From Pandoraea bronchicola (lineage in GTDB: Bacteria > Pseudomonadota > Gammaproteobacteria > Burkholderiales > Burkholderiaceae), in the NCBI RefSeq assembly GCF_902459805.1, contig NZ_CABPST010000002.1, forward strand, positions 558,001 to 622,000: 64,000 nucleotides of DNA. The letters are read 5' to 3'. The position numbers were made by a program, and so were the translations under genes. The notes under the pieces are model-generated. The model saw nothing but the letters and a program-made list of their open reading frames with translations, was not told the origin of the DNA and did not search any database. Position 1 is the first letter of the stretch; each line of letters begins with the position of its first letter. This document shows positions 45,930 to 55,172 of this stretch, one piece after another.

Positions 45930-47509
45930 CACGTCAACGACCCCTCCATCGCTGTCGAACGCTCCGGCATCTCGTCCGCCCCGGACATCAGCATGCCGAT
46001 CTGCGTCAGATCAACCTGCTCGCGAGCGACGACGCCCTTCAATTGCCCTGCACTCAATACACCGATGCGATCTCCCAGCATCAGCACCTCTTCCAACTCA
46101 GCCGAAATGTAGATGACGGCCGCGCCGGCATCGCGAAGCGCCAGAATCTGGTCCACGACGAACCTCGTCGCCCCGGGATCGAGGCCCCATGTCGGCTGCA
46201 TCGCGATCAGTACACGTGGCCCTCGCCCTATCTCTCGGGCCAGCACGATCTTCTGCTGATTGCCGCCGGACAACGCACCGGCAATGCCCTCAGGGCCCGG
46301 GCAGGCAATCCGGAACGCCGCGATCTGTTCTTGTGCACGACGTCGAAACGCCTTGCGATTGAGCGTTGCCCCGTTGCTGAATGGCTTTCGGGAGAAATCT
46401 CGAATCGCGAGGTTGTCTTCGACCGTCATTGCGGGAATCAGGCTCGTGTGAGCACGATCGACCGGCACATAAGCCATGCCTGCCGCGAGGCGGCCGCGTG
46501 CGCCCATATCGGAGATGTCGACGCCGTCGAGCGTGATCGAACCGCTGCGCCGCCGGCGCAGTCCGGCGAGCGCCTCGGCGAGTTCCGTCTGACCGTTTCC
46601 ATCGATGCCGGCAATCGCCAGAATCTCGCCGCGGCGCAACTCGAAACTCACGTCGTTGATCCGCGGTTGGCCGAGCTTGTCCGCGACGGTGAGTCCGCGA
46701 ACCTGAAGCACGGTTTCGCGATTGCCAAATTCGGCGCGACGCGTCGGCTCCTCGATATCGCGATCGACCATAAGACGGGCAAGCTCGGATCGATGAGTGT
46801 GGGCTACGTCAAACCGGCTCGCCACCCGGCCTGAGCGCAAGACAATGCCCTCGTCGCAGGCTTCCATCACTTCCCCGAGTTTGTGGGTGATGAAAATGAC
46901 CGACCGCCCCTCCTCCTTGAGCACGTGCATGATCTTGATGAGGCTCTTCACCTCAGGTGCGCTCAGGTTGGAGGTAGGTTCGTCGAGGATAAGCAGATCC
47001 GCGCCGCGCAGGATCGCCTTGACGATCTCGACGCGCTGACGCTGGCCAAAAGAGAGGTCCGAGACGAGACTCTCGGGGTCCAGTTCCAGACCGTAGCGGG
47101 CACTGGCCTTCCTGACCAATTCCGCCATCTTTGCGCGGCGTAGCCAGCGTCCGGATGCGGGCCATCCGAGCATGACGTTGTCCACGACGGCCATCGACTC
47201 GACGAGCATGAAATGCTGATGAATCATGCCGATGCCCACGGCAATCGCATCGCGCGGGTCATGCCCCGCGAGCTCTCGCCCTTTGAATAGAATCACCCCG
47301 CTGTCAGGACGGGTGATGCCAAACACCAGCTTCATCAGGGTGCTCTTTCCCGACCCATTTTCGCCAAGCAGTGCAACGATGCGCCCGCGGGGCACCACCA
47401 GATCGACGCTGTCATTGGCCACGACAGCGCCAAACCGCTTACATATCTTCTGCAGCTCGAGAATGGGCCGCAACGGCGGGTTGCCCGCCGTGCTCTGCAC
47501 GCTCGTCAT
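45929..47509 (-). CDS. ABC transporter ATPase with two nucleotide-binding domains (BMP/nucleoside type)
   Basis: Energising subunit of 526 residues made of two fused ABC domains. The first has Walker A GENGSGKST at 49-57, signature LSFGQRQRVEI and Walker B LLILDEPTSNLS. The second has the degenerate P-loop AGIDGNGQTEL typical of this sugar/nucleoside class, with signature LSGGNQQKIVLAREI. This layout matches YufO/NupO-type nucleoside importers. It lies between the binding protein (2 bp away) and the permeases. Confidence 0.92.
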   Translation of the reverse strand: MTSVQSTAGNPPLRPILELQKICKRFGAVVANDSVDLVVPRGRIVALLGENGSGKSTLMKLVFGITRPDSGVILFKGRELAGHDPRDAIAVGIGMIHQHFMLVESMAVVDNVMLGWPASGRWLRRAKMAELVRKASARYGLELDPESLVSDLSFGQRQRVEIVKAILRGADLLILDEPTSNLSAPEVKSLIKIMHVLKEEGRSVIFITHKLGEVMEACDEGIVLRSGRVASRFDVAHTHRSELARLMVDRDIEEPTRRAEFGNRETVLQVRGLTVADKLGQPRINDVSFELRRGEILAIAGIDGNGQTELAEALAGLRRRRSGSITLDGVDISDMGARGRLAAGMAYVPVDRAHTSLIPAMTVEDNLAIRDFSRKPFSNGATLNRKAFRRRAQEQIAAFRIACPGPEGIAGALSGGNQQKIVLAREIGRGPRVLIAMQPTWGLDPGATRFVVDQILALRDAGAAVIYISAELEEVLMLGDRIGVLSAGQLKGVVAREQVDLTQIGMLMSGADEMPERSTAMEGSLT

Positions 47510-47511
47510 CG

Positions 47512-48558
47512 TTACAGTCCGCCGCGCGCGTCTTGCGGTGTCACGGTGACCTTCAGATTGCCGGAAGCGAACTTTTTCTCGACGTCGTCCAGCTCCTGCG
47601 AGATAGCGACCGGTACCACGGGGTTGAACTGCTGCCCCGGTTGGTAGGCGAGTTGCGCGCCCGTGCTTCCTTGACTATTCAGGCCGTACAAGCGATATTC
47701 CCCGCCCTTCGGGCCGTGCGCTGCCGAATCGGCAACGGCGGCGTACATATCGCCCCATTGCTCGACGATATTCGTCAGCACATTCTTCGGTGCGAGCGCC
47801 GTGTCAGCCACCGAACGGCCGGCGGCGTAGACATTTTTCTCCTTCGCCGCGGCAATGATCCCGGACTGACCCGCATTCAACTTGCCAGTGACAAAGTCGG
47901 CTCCCCACGCGATCAGCGACAGTGCAGCTTCCTTGGCCGCGCCGGCGTCCTCCATATCCTGGATATAGATCACCTTGACCTGAATGTCCGGCCGCACGCT
48001 CTTTGCCCCTTTACGGAATGCACCGACCTGAGCGACCACATTAGGCAGGCCCTCAAGGCCGTTCACCGACCCGATCTTGCCGGTCTTGCTCATTCGTGCC
48101 GCCAGCACTCCTTCCAGATAGCCGAACTGTGTGTTGTCGAAGTCGACCGAAGCCACGTTCTTGCCAGACCCGGCCGAGCCGGAGCCCACGACGAACAACG
48201 TCTTTGGAAAGCGCGGGCCGACGGCTTGCGCCGCCGACTGAAAGCGCCCGGTATGACCGATGACCAGGCGATAGCCCTGACGTGCGTAGTCGCGCATGGC
48301 CTGTGCCATGTCCGCAGGCTGGACGTTCTCCGAGTAAGCGACGTCCCAACCCATGGCCTTGAGTTGCTTCACCCCCGCGTAACCCTGTGCGTTCCAGCTC
48401 TGGTCGTTGATGCTGCCGGGCAACAGAATCGCAGCCTTCTCTGCAGCAAACGCCGAAGCGGAAACCACGGCCATCCCGGCAAGCCCCAGGACGAACGCCT
48501 GCCTCAAACGTCGGGCGATGCTTTTACAGGAACGCACTTCATTTTGTGTATTGAACAT
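47512..48558 (-). CDS. BMP-family substrate-binding protein
   Basis: Periplasmic receptor of a purine/nucleoside-type ABC importer. It has 348 residues from ATG 48558. The signal peptide FVLGLAGMAVVSASAFAA ends about residue 38, and no lipobox cysteine is seen. The core is AAILLPGSINDQSWNAQGYAG, then VGSGSAGSGKNVASVDFDNTQFGYLEGVLAA. It is the first gene of the run binding protein, ATPase, permease, permease, hydrolase, amidase. An upstream in-frame extension to 48711 lacks homology. Confidence 0.92.
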   Translation of the reverse strand: MFNTQNEVRSCKSIARRLRQAFVLGLAGMAVVSASAFAAEKAAILLPGSINDQSWNAQGYAGVKQLKAMGWDVAYSENVQPADMAQAMRDYARQGYRLVIGHTGRFQSAAQAVGPRFPKTLFVVGSGSAGSGKNVASVDFDNTQFGYLEGVLAARMSKTGKIGSVNGLEGLPNVVAQVGAFRKGAKSVRPDIQVKVIYIQDMEDAGAAKEAALSLIAWGADFVTGKLNAGQSGIIAAAKEKNVYAAGRSVADTALAPKNVLTNIVEQWGDMYAAVADSAAHGPKGGEYRLYGLNSQGSTGAQLAYQPGQQFNPVVPVAISQELDDVEKKFASGNLKVTVTPQDARGGL

Positions 48559-48918
48559 AGCGATGTACCGTGTGTGGTGAATTTGACGGTTTTCGAGCGC
48601 ACTTTGATTGCGACCCAGGCACCCGACAGGGCCAATATAAGTCGCTAAAAATTCGTCGCGGGACGTCATTTCACCGAGCGGAAGCACGCCAACAACTTCA
48701 ATAAAAATCAATTACTTACATTGTTTCCCCGATGAAATCTCCGTTCACCGGGACGCCACTGGAAAAGTAATACGGCGAAAATGGGGAAGGTCGCGCTCGG
48801 CTTGACGGTTGGGTACCTCAGGCCCAACGACCATTCCGTCCCGGCCACCGAGCGACGGCGCGCCTGCATCGCACTCGCCAGACGGCGCGTGTCGATCCAG
48901 CATCCGGCATCAGGTGCC
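48559..48918. other. Promoter gap before the BMP importer operon
   Basis: No gene is seen. It is AT-rich around 48700-48735 (AATAAAAATCAATTACTTAC on the plus strand), the probable promoter zone for the minus-strand operon. No -35/-10 pair or palindrome is convincing. Confidence 0.45.
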
Positions 48919-49788
48919 TCACGCCCCCCGGCTGACGGCCTGCGCCGACACGACATGCCGTGCGAGACCGAGCGCCGCCGCGTCGATGCCCAGCGCCAGG
49001 CCGACAAGTTGCGGCAAATGCAGCACGGGGAGGTCCAGCGTGGTACCCAGATCGCGCGCCATGTCGTCCTGATAGGTGTCGAGCACCGTATGGCACAAAG
49101 GGCACGGCGTCACCATGGCGTGCGCACCGGCCGCTTTCGCCGACGCGACGTGTCGACCACTGAGTTTGATGGGAATGACATCGCTTTGCGCGGAACAATG
49201 GAAACCGCAGCACGACGTCCTGCCGGAATATTCGACGGTCGTGCAGCCCAGGATCTGCGCCAGCGTCTCGATTGACCTGACGCTCTGCGCCTCCATGCCC
49301 CCGACGACGGACGGTGGCCGAACGATGTGACAGCCATAGAACGCTGCGATCCGGTGCGACGACAGCGGCACCTTCACGAGCGAACGCAAGCGCGCCTGCC
49401 CGACCTCCTCAAGCAGATACCACAAAAGATGCATCACGCGTGCCGTCCCGGAGTAAACAAGGCCTTCCTCGGCAAGCTGGCTATTCACGCGAGCGCGCAA
49501 GTCTGAATCATTGTCCACACGTTGCTTGGCTTCGATCAGGTTCAACGTACAGGTATTGCAGATCGTCATGAGATCGAGGCCTTTCACCTCAGCCAGTGCA
49601 ATGATGCGAACGTTCAGCGCAACGAAGCGCGCTGCATCGGCCGCACGAATCTCGCGACTCCCGGTGCAAGTCGCCGAACTTAGCGTTTCCAGTTCGACAC
49701 CCAGTCGTTCAGCCACGGCGTGCGTTGCCACCAACAACTCACTACAGGTAGTGCGTGCGCTGCAACCGGGGTAGAAAGCAATTCGCAT
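48919..49788 (-). CDS. CCG-domain subunit of a flavoprotein/Fe-S oxidoreductase (SdhE/HdrB-like)
   Basis: A 289-residue protein with two cysteine-rich CCG repeats, as in heterodisulfide reductase HdrB and type E succinate:quinone reductases. The first, N-terminal FYPGCSARTT ... ICNTCTLNL, is followed by the second, FYGCHIVRP ... TSCCGFHCSAQSD ... TPCPLCHTVL. Such domains bind a 4Fe-4S cluster and link soluble subunits to the membrane or quinone. ATG 49788 has GAGG 7 nt upstream. It is last of three genes after the Fe-S and flavoprotein subunits. Confidence 0.85.
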   Translation of the reverse strand: MRIAFYPGCSARTTCSELLVATHAVAERLGVELETLSSATCTGSREIRAADAARFVALNVRIIALAEVKGLDLMTICNTCTLNLIEAKQRVDNDSDLRARVNSQLAEEGLVYSGTARVMHLLWYLLEEVGQARLRSLVKVPLSSHRIAAFYGCHIVRPPSVVGGMEAQSVRSIETLAQILGCTTVEYSGRTSCCGFHCSAQSDVIPIKLSGRHVASAKAAGAHAMVTPCPLCHTVLDTYQDDMARDLGTTLDLPVLHLPQLVGLALGIDAAALGLARHVVSAQAVSRGA

Positions 49789-49811
49789 GGTCATGCCTCG
49801 TCGAAAGAAAT

Positions 49812-50771
49812 CTATCGGAAAAAAATGCGCCGGATCGTCTTGATGCCGGGCACCGGCCGACGCAACAACGCGGCCAACGGATTGACCTTGCCCCGCAGCA
49901 TCAGCTTGAGCGTGCGCCCGGGCCGTTGCAGCACCGCGCGCCATCCACGCGTGCCCAGAACGAGCAGCATGGGCTCGATCCGCCCCCGACGCGCCACGAT
50001 GTCCATGAACGTGCGCGCATGCGGTGACGCCTCGCGCGCCCGCTCGTAAGCGAGCTGCTTGAGCGGTTCGATGGCGGCACTCACGATCGGAATGGCCGCC
50101 GGACAGACAGCTTCGCACTGATAACAAGACACGCAATGGTGAACTTGCGCCTCGTCCAGAATGGCTTGCAGACGCGGGCCCTCGTCGCGCGCGTCCAGGG
50201 CGACACGGGCCAGATGCACGAGCGGCGCAGGCCCCGCGAACGCGATATCGTCGGGAAAATCGAGCACAGGACACGCCGAATAGCAGGCGAGACAACTCAG
50301 ACAGTCCATCGTCGCGCGTAACGTCGCGGCGTTTGCTGCGTCGATCGCTTCCGGGAACCCGGCGTAAGGACGTGAACGCTGAAGCCAGGTTTGCAGCGAC
50401 ACCAGCTTCGCTTCGGCAGGCGAGCGGTCGACCGCGAGATCGCGGATGCGAGGCAGATGGCGAAGCGGCTCGAGATGCATCTCCGCTTCGGCCGCCTCCC
50501 AACACATCAGCACCTCCCGCCCATTGACCCGTGCGGCGCAGGTCCCACATTTTTTCGTGCCGCAATACCACCGGTAACCGATGTCAACCGCGAGCGTTTC
50601 CTGCACGTAGTTCAGCGCATCGATGATGCGCATGTGCGGCACGTGCGGCACCACGTAGGTCTCCACATATGGCGCTGCATCCGTTTCCGGATCGAAACGC
50701 GAGATGTGCAAGGTCACCGCCGCTAACTCACTGGCGGCATCTCCCCGAAATTGCCTGACGTCCGAATGCAT
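49812..50771 (-). CDS. Iron-sulfur subunit (SdhB/FrdB-like)
   Basis: Electron-transfer subunit of 319 residues. The N-terminal plant-type ferredoxin domain has CGTKKCGTCAARVNGREVLMC (2Fe-2S). The C-terminal domain has two cluster motifs, CLSCLACYSACP and CVSCYQCEAVCP. Both carry four cysteines, giving two 4Fe-4S-type sites rather than the 4Fe-4S plus 3Fe-4S set of classical SdhB. It passes electrons between the flavoprotein and the CCG subunit encoded on either side. Confidence 0.88.
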   Translation of the reverse strand: MHSDVRQFRGDAASELAAVTLHISRFDPETDAAPYVETYVVPHVPHMRIIDALNYVQETLAVDIGYRWYCGTKKCGTCAARVNGREVLMCWEAAEAEMHLEPLRHLPRIRDLAVDRSPAEAKLVSLQTWLQRSRPYAGFPEAIDAANAATLRATMDCLSCLACYSACPVLDFPDDIAFAGPAPLVHLARVALDARDEGPRLQAILDEAQVHHCVSCYQCEAVCPAAIPIVSAAIEPLKQLAYERAREASPHARTFMDIVARRGRIEPMLLVLGTRGWRAVLQRPGRTLKLMLRGKVNPLAALLRRPVPGIKTIRRIFFR

Positions 50772-50833
50772 GTGTCCCCTCCGCGCAAATGTTTTATTGA
50801 CGACGAATCTTTAGCGTCGAAATTTCCCGCGGG

Positions 50834-52573
50834 TCACCACGGCACACTGAAATAGGCTTGCCGATCGAATCCCGGCGCGATAGCCCCCTCTGGATATCGC
50901 TCCTGCCTGAACCGGTAGTCGCTGCCGTCGCGAGCGATGATGTTCTTGCACTGCCATACGGTGTTGTCAACGTAGGGAAAATCAGTGCGATAGAAGCTGC
51001 CCCGGCTCTCCTCACGCCGCAACGCGCTTTGCAATGTGGCTTCGCACACATCGATCAGGTTATGAACGTCGAGGGCGTCGATCCATGCGGTGTTGAAGCG
51101 CCGCGATGCACTCGGTGGCTTCATACGCGGCAGGTCCCGCGCGCGCAATCCAGCAAGCCGCGTCAGACCCTCGCGCATCGCTGCCCCGTGCTTGATAATT
51201 CCGTAGGCCTCGTCCATCACATCCCAAATGCATGTCTTGATGTACATGGGCGACGGACACTGCCGACCGTCACCACTGTCTGCCCCCGCCCCTACACGAA
51301 GCGCCTCCACCCGCAGCGCCTCCTCCCGAATCTGCTGCGCCGTGTGATCGTCGTGACGATGGCGCTCGGACAGACTCCCCGCAATTGACTCCGCCGCGAG
51401 CCCCCCGTCATAAATCGCGACCGCCAGACTTCCCGTCACATGAGCCCCGACACCGCCAGCCACCCACAAGCCGGCCACACTGGTGCGCATCGAGTGCGGG
51501 TCCGACTCTATGCCGCCCTGCCGGTAATGCATCGTGGTGCGCGCTTCGACCTTGTCCCGAGTGATGTCGAGTCCCAGCTTCTCGAACGCCGAACCGGCGT
51601 ACTGGTAGCGACGCAGCACCTGCGCGTCGACATGGCTGTATGACGTGTAGTAGTTGCCGCTGAAGCGAGCCTTTCCCGCAAGCACTTGTTGCGTGAGCCG
51701 CTTGACCTGGAGCGAATACGGCGCCAGTGCGGCAGGTGCGTCGCGCGACTGCTCGAAGAAGCATTCGCCCTGCGCGTTGTACATGCGTGAGCTCTGGTCG
51801 GTCCCCACCAGCGGATTCGGATAGATATGCAGACGCTGCCATGTGGGCGGATTCGCAAAGTCGCTGATGTGCCAGAACTGCATTTCCAGATTGGTCATCT
51901 CCGCGCCAGCGCGCAGGGCTAGCGCAATGCCGTCACCAGTTTGCTCACGCGTGCCCGTGGAGCGACGCACCAACCGGTCGGCGTGCCCCGTCGCCATGAC
52001 AACCGCCTTTGCGTACACCGCAAACATCTCGCCGTGCACATAGTCCATCGCGGTCAGGCCGCAGACGTCACCGTTTGCGCTGCGCAAGAGCGCCGTCACG
52101 ACACACTCCTCGTGCATCGGAATGCCTCTGGCTTGCAGTTGCTTGCGCCGGATATCCATCAGAAGAATGCCGGTCTGCCCTTGCATGGGAGCGACCGCCC
52201 AGCGCACGGGAGAATGGCTCATCGCGATGCCGCCGTCGGCGTCGCGCGTGAAAAGCAATCCCAGCGATTCCATCTCCGGATAGAAAACGTTCTCGATCCA
52301 GCGACCAGCCGCTGCCAGATACGACTGATCCACCAGGAAATGGCTGTAGTACTTGGCGAAGAATTCCAGGGAACTCGAGGCATTCTGCTCGGTGCCTCCG
52401 AGCATCTTCGAGCCGACGATCACGGCACCCGCCATGATCGATGCGCCGCTCTTGCCGACCAGTCCCTTGGAGATCAACATGGGCTTCAGGCCCAGATCGT
52501 GCAGACGCAAGGCGGCGTAGGTGCCCGCACCGCCTCCACCAACGACCACGACATCACAATGGATTACCTTCAT
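50834..52573 (-). CDS. FAD-dependent dehydrogenase/reductase flavoprotein subunit (SdhA/FrdA/AprA class)
   Basis: A 579-residue flavoprotein. The dinucleotide fold is VVVVGGGGAGTYAALRL at the N terminus. The catalytic region has TMHYRQGGIESD, and the FAD-contacting end is GLWVAGGVGAHVTGSLAVA. The C-terminal domain has RREESRGSFYRTDFPYVDN. The histidine that covalently holds FAD in SdhA/FrdA is absent: the site reads VGKSGASIMAGA. FAD is therefore probably non-covalent, as in AprA and NadB. GAGGAGGG precedes ATG 52573. The carboxylate substrate is unknown. Confidence 0.88.
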   Translation of the reverse strand: MKVIHCDVVVVGGGGAGTYAALRLHDLGLKPMLISKGLVGKSGASIMAGAVIVGSKMLGGTEQNASSSLEFFAKYYSHFLVDQSYLAAAGRWIENVFYPEMESLGLLFTRDADGGIAMSHSPVRWAVAPMQGQTGILLMDIRRKQLQARGIPMHEECVVTALLRSANGDVCGLTAMDYVHGEMFAVYAKAVVMATGHADRLVRRSTGTREQTGDGIALALRAGAEMTNLEMQFWHISDFANPPTWQRLHIYPNPLVGTDQSSRMYNAQGECFFEQSRDAPAALAPYSLQVKRLTQQVLAGKARFSGNYYTSYSHVDAQVLRRYQYAGSAFEKLGLDITRDKVEARTTMHYRQGGIESDPHSMRTSVAGLWVAGGVGAHVTGSLAVAIYDGGLAAESIAGSLSERHRHDDHTAQQIREEALRVEALRVGAGADSGDGRQCPSPMYIKTCIWDVMDEAYGIIKHGAAMREGLTRLAGLRARDLPRMKPPSASRRFNTAWIDALDVHNLIDVCEATLQSALRREESRGSFYRTDFPYVDNTVWQCKNIIARDGSDYRFRQERYPEGAIAPGFDRQAYFSVPW

Positions 52574-52902
52574 CGCAGCAGTGCCCTCCTCGGGCGGGTT
52601 GTGGGTCTGTGAGACGGTTGAATGCCATGGGTTCATTGTGGGCAGCGCACCGGGCTCCGATGCAGCCATCGGGACACGCCATCCAGCAAATCAGCCAAAG
52701 TGGCCGACGGGCTGCGCGGTCAAACCGGGCAAGCGGGAAAGACAGGCGAATGGATCGGAAGCGGCACGTGCCATCCGAGTGAAATTTTGTCCGCTTTGCG
52801 ATATGTGTTGTCCCGTGCGCGGTGTGCGCAGGGCGAGAGAGGCGCTAAGGTGACTTGGGCCGTCAGACAAAAAAACGATCATCAGCCATCAGGAGACATA
52901 CC
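52574..52902. other. Divergent promoter region of the dehydrogenase operon and MHS permease
   Basis: No gene is seen in these 329 bp. Both flanking genes have good ribosome sites pointing outwards. The divergence suggests joint control, possibly by the AraC-type regulator at 54387. No site was identified. Confidence 0.45.
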
Positions 52903-54204
52903 ATGGATGCGACCCTGCAAACCGTCGCCCGCAACGAGCGCGGTTCACCCGCAAAGTCGGTCATCTTGGGCGCGGGCATCGGCAACGCGCTGGAGTGGTA
53001 CGACTTTGCCTCGTTCGCACTCTTTTCCCGCTACTTCTCGACACAGTTCTTCCACACCGAAGATCCGACCGCCGCCTTTCTGTCGACGCTTGCCGTCTTT
53101 GCCGTCGGTTTTTTGTTGCGCCCTATCGGCGGGATCTATTTCGGCTGGCTTTCCGATCGCCGCGGCCGCCGTAGTGCGATGGTGACCTCGATGGCCCTCA
53201 CAGCGGCGGGTTGCCTCGTCATTGCGGTCTCGCCCACGTATGCGTCAATCGGGTTGATGGCTCCGGTGCTGCTCGTGTTCGGACGCTTGTTGCAGGGCTT
53301 CGGTCTCGGCGGTGAGATCGGCGCATCGTTTACCTTCCTCGTGGAGAGCGCCCCCGTCCACCGCCGTGGCCTGTGGTCGAGCAGCATGTTCATCGCCATT
53401 ACCGGCGGCTCGCTGCTCGCCACCGCTGTCGGATTGGTATTGACACAAGTGTTCTCGACCGACGAGATGACGCGTTACGGCTGGCGTATCCCGTTCTTCT
53501 TCGGCACCGCCCTTGGGGTATACGCGCTGTTTCTGCGCAGCAGCCTCAAAGAAACGCCGGCATTCGAACGGGGACAAAACGAAGCGTGCACCGATGCTGC
53601 CCCACAACCGATAGCGCAGGCGATCTGGGAACACCGCGCCTCTGTACTGAGGATCATCGCGCTCACGGCAGGGCCGACGTTGACGTTCAATACGTGGATG
53701 TCCGGCGCGATCACGTTCGCCACGCATTTCAAAGGCGTCGATGCGCGAGACGGGCTTCTGGCGCTATGCATCGGCTGTCTGGTGTACATGGCGGTACAGC
53801 CGGTCTGGGGCGCGCTCTCGGACCGCATCGGCCGCAAGCCCAACCTGCTGATGGGAGCGGGCGGATCGGCGCTGGTCATCGTGCCGTTACTCATGCTTAT
53901 CGATGCGTCCTTCGTGCGGCTGACGCTGGCGATCTGTGCCGGTCTCGCGGTCCTTGCGGCCTGGACTGCCATCGCGCCGGCGGTCTACGCGGAGTTGTTC
54001 CCCACGCGCATCCGCGCCAGTGGCGTGGCCATTCCCTACTCGCTGACCGTGGCGATTTTCGGCGGCACTGCCCCCTATTTACAGAACTGGCTGGCCGATC
54101 ACGGGCATTTGGGGTGGTTCGCCGCCTATCTGATTGCGCTGAATCTGTTAACCGTTCTCGCCGTCATCTGGATGCCGGAAACGCGTGGTCGTGCGCTGGA
54201 ATAA
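52903..54204 (+). CDS. MHS-family (metabolite:H+ symporter) permease
   Basis: Major facilitator of 433 residues with twelve predicted helices, of the MHS group (ProP, ShiA, KgtP, citrate and tricarballylate symporters). The diagnostic N terminus is GAGIGNALEWYDFASF, and the loop 2-3 motif is GWLSDRRGRRSAM. The symmetric later loop is GALSDRIGRKPNL. AGGAG lies 8 nt before ATG 52903. Divergence from the flavoprotein operon suggests that it imports that enzyme's organic acid substrate. Confidence 0.9.
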   Translation: MDATLQTVARNERGSPAKSVILGAGIGNALEWYDFASFALFSRYFSTQFFHTEDPTAAFLSTLAVFAVGFLLRPIGGIYFGWLSDRRGRRSAMVTSMALTAAGCLVIAVSPTYASIGLMAPVLLVFGRLLQGFGLGGEIGASFTFLVESAPVHRRGLWSSSMFIAITGGSLLATAVGLVLTQVFSTDEMTRYGWRIPFFFGTALGVYALFLRSSLKETPAFERGQNEACTDAAPQPIAQAIWEHRASVLRIIALTAGPTLTFNTWMSGAITFATHFKGVDARDGLLALCIGCLVYMAVQPVWGALSDRIGRKPNLLMGAGGSALVIVPLLMLIDASFVRLTLAICAGLAVLAAWTAIAPAVYAELFPTRIRASGVAIPYSLTVAIFGGTAPYLQNWLADHGHLGWFAAYLIALNLLTVLAVIWMPETRGRALE

Positions 54205-54386
54205 GGCGCTCGCATGAGAACCTGGTGCCGCGGCGTGGCATGGGAAATCGCTCCGAACGCCGCCCTCTGGCCATCGCGGGGCGGCTTGCCCCGCTTCCCC
54301 ACCCGAGTTAACCCCCATGTCGTGCATTTGAGGTTGAGGAAAGAATGGAACGGGCATTTCTTTCCCTTAGCGCCAGGGGGCACGTC

Positions 54387-55172
54387 ATGCAAACCCGAAT
54401 CATCACCGCACAGGATGTGGAATTTTTCGAGTCGCGAATCTCGCCCGCCCCCATGGTCGGGCTGGCTTTCGCGTTTCCGTCGGGCGGCGGTGTCGAACCG
54501 CACGTCCATCCCTACGGGCAGGTGCTGTTCGGCGGCGAAGGCATCATGTGCGTCGACACGCCGCGCGGCACTTGGGTCGTGCCTCCACAGCGCGCTGTCT
54601 GGATTCCGCCGATGACACTGCACGCGGTGCGACTGCGCGCCTCGTTCGGCATGCACAACTTGCTGATTTCGCCGCACGCCGTGGCAGACCTGCCCAAGAC
54701 CTGCGAGCCGCTCGTCGTCTCCAATCTCATGCGCGAACTCATTCTGCGTGCGGCAAGCACCGAGGCGCCGCTGCAGCGCAAGCGCCATGTCGACAAATTC
54801 TTCGAGATCATTCTCGACGAGTTCGAATTCAGCGATGAGATGCCGCTTTCGCTCGAAATCCCACGTGAGCGACGCCTCGCGCGTCTGTGTACCGAGTTCT
54901 TGCGCGAACCCTCCGACAACCGGACGCTGCAGGAATGGGGCGAGCACGTGGGGGCCAGTGCTCGCACCCTGTCGCGGCTCTTCACCCGCGAACTGAATCT
55001 CACCTTCGACGAATGGCGGCGCCATGTGCGCCTGCAAGAGGCGCTCTACCGCCTCGCCGAAGGCAGGGCCGTCTCCGCAGTTGCCAACGAACTGGGATAC
55101 GAAAGCACGACAGGCTTCATCGAAATGTTCCGTAAATCCCTGGGACGCACGCCAGGCCAGTACTTCGCCTGA
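54387..55172 (+). CDS. AraC-family regulator with cupin sensor domain
   Basis: A 261-residue regulator. The N-terminal cupin-type ligand domain is HVHPYGQVLFGGEGIMCVD ... TWVVPPQRAVWIPPMTLHAV. The C-terminal double helix-turn-helix is SARTLSRLFTRELNLTFDEW ... VSAVANELGYESTTGFIEMF, ending RTPGQYFA. ATG 54387 (AGGGGG upstream) gives the usual length; ATG 54345 also has a good site and would add 14 residues. It probably controls the MHS permease and the divergent dehydrogenase operon. Confidence 0.9.
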   Translation: MQTRIITAQDVEFFESRISPAPMVGLAFAFPSGGGVEPHVHPYGQVLFGGEGIMCVDTPRGTWVVPPQRAVWIPPMTLHAVRLRASFGMHNLLISPHAVADLPKTCEPLVVSNLMRELILRAASTEAPLQRKRHVDKFFEIILDEFEFSDEMPLSLEIPRERRLARLCTEFLREPSDNRTLQEWGEHVGASARTLSRLFTRELNLTFDEWRRHVRLQEALYRLAEGRAVSAVANELGYESTTGFIEMFRKSLGRTPGQYFA

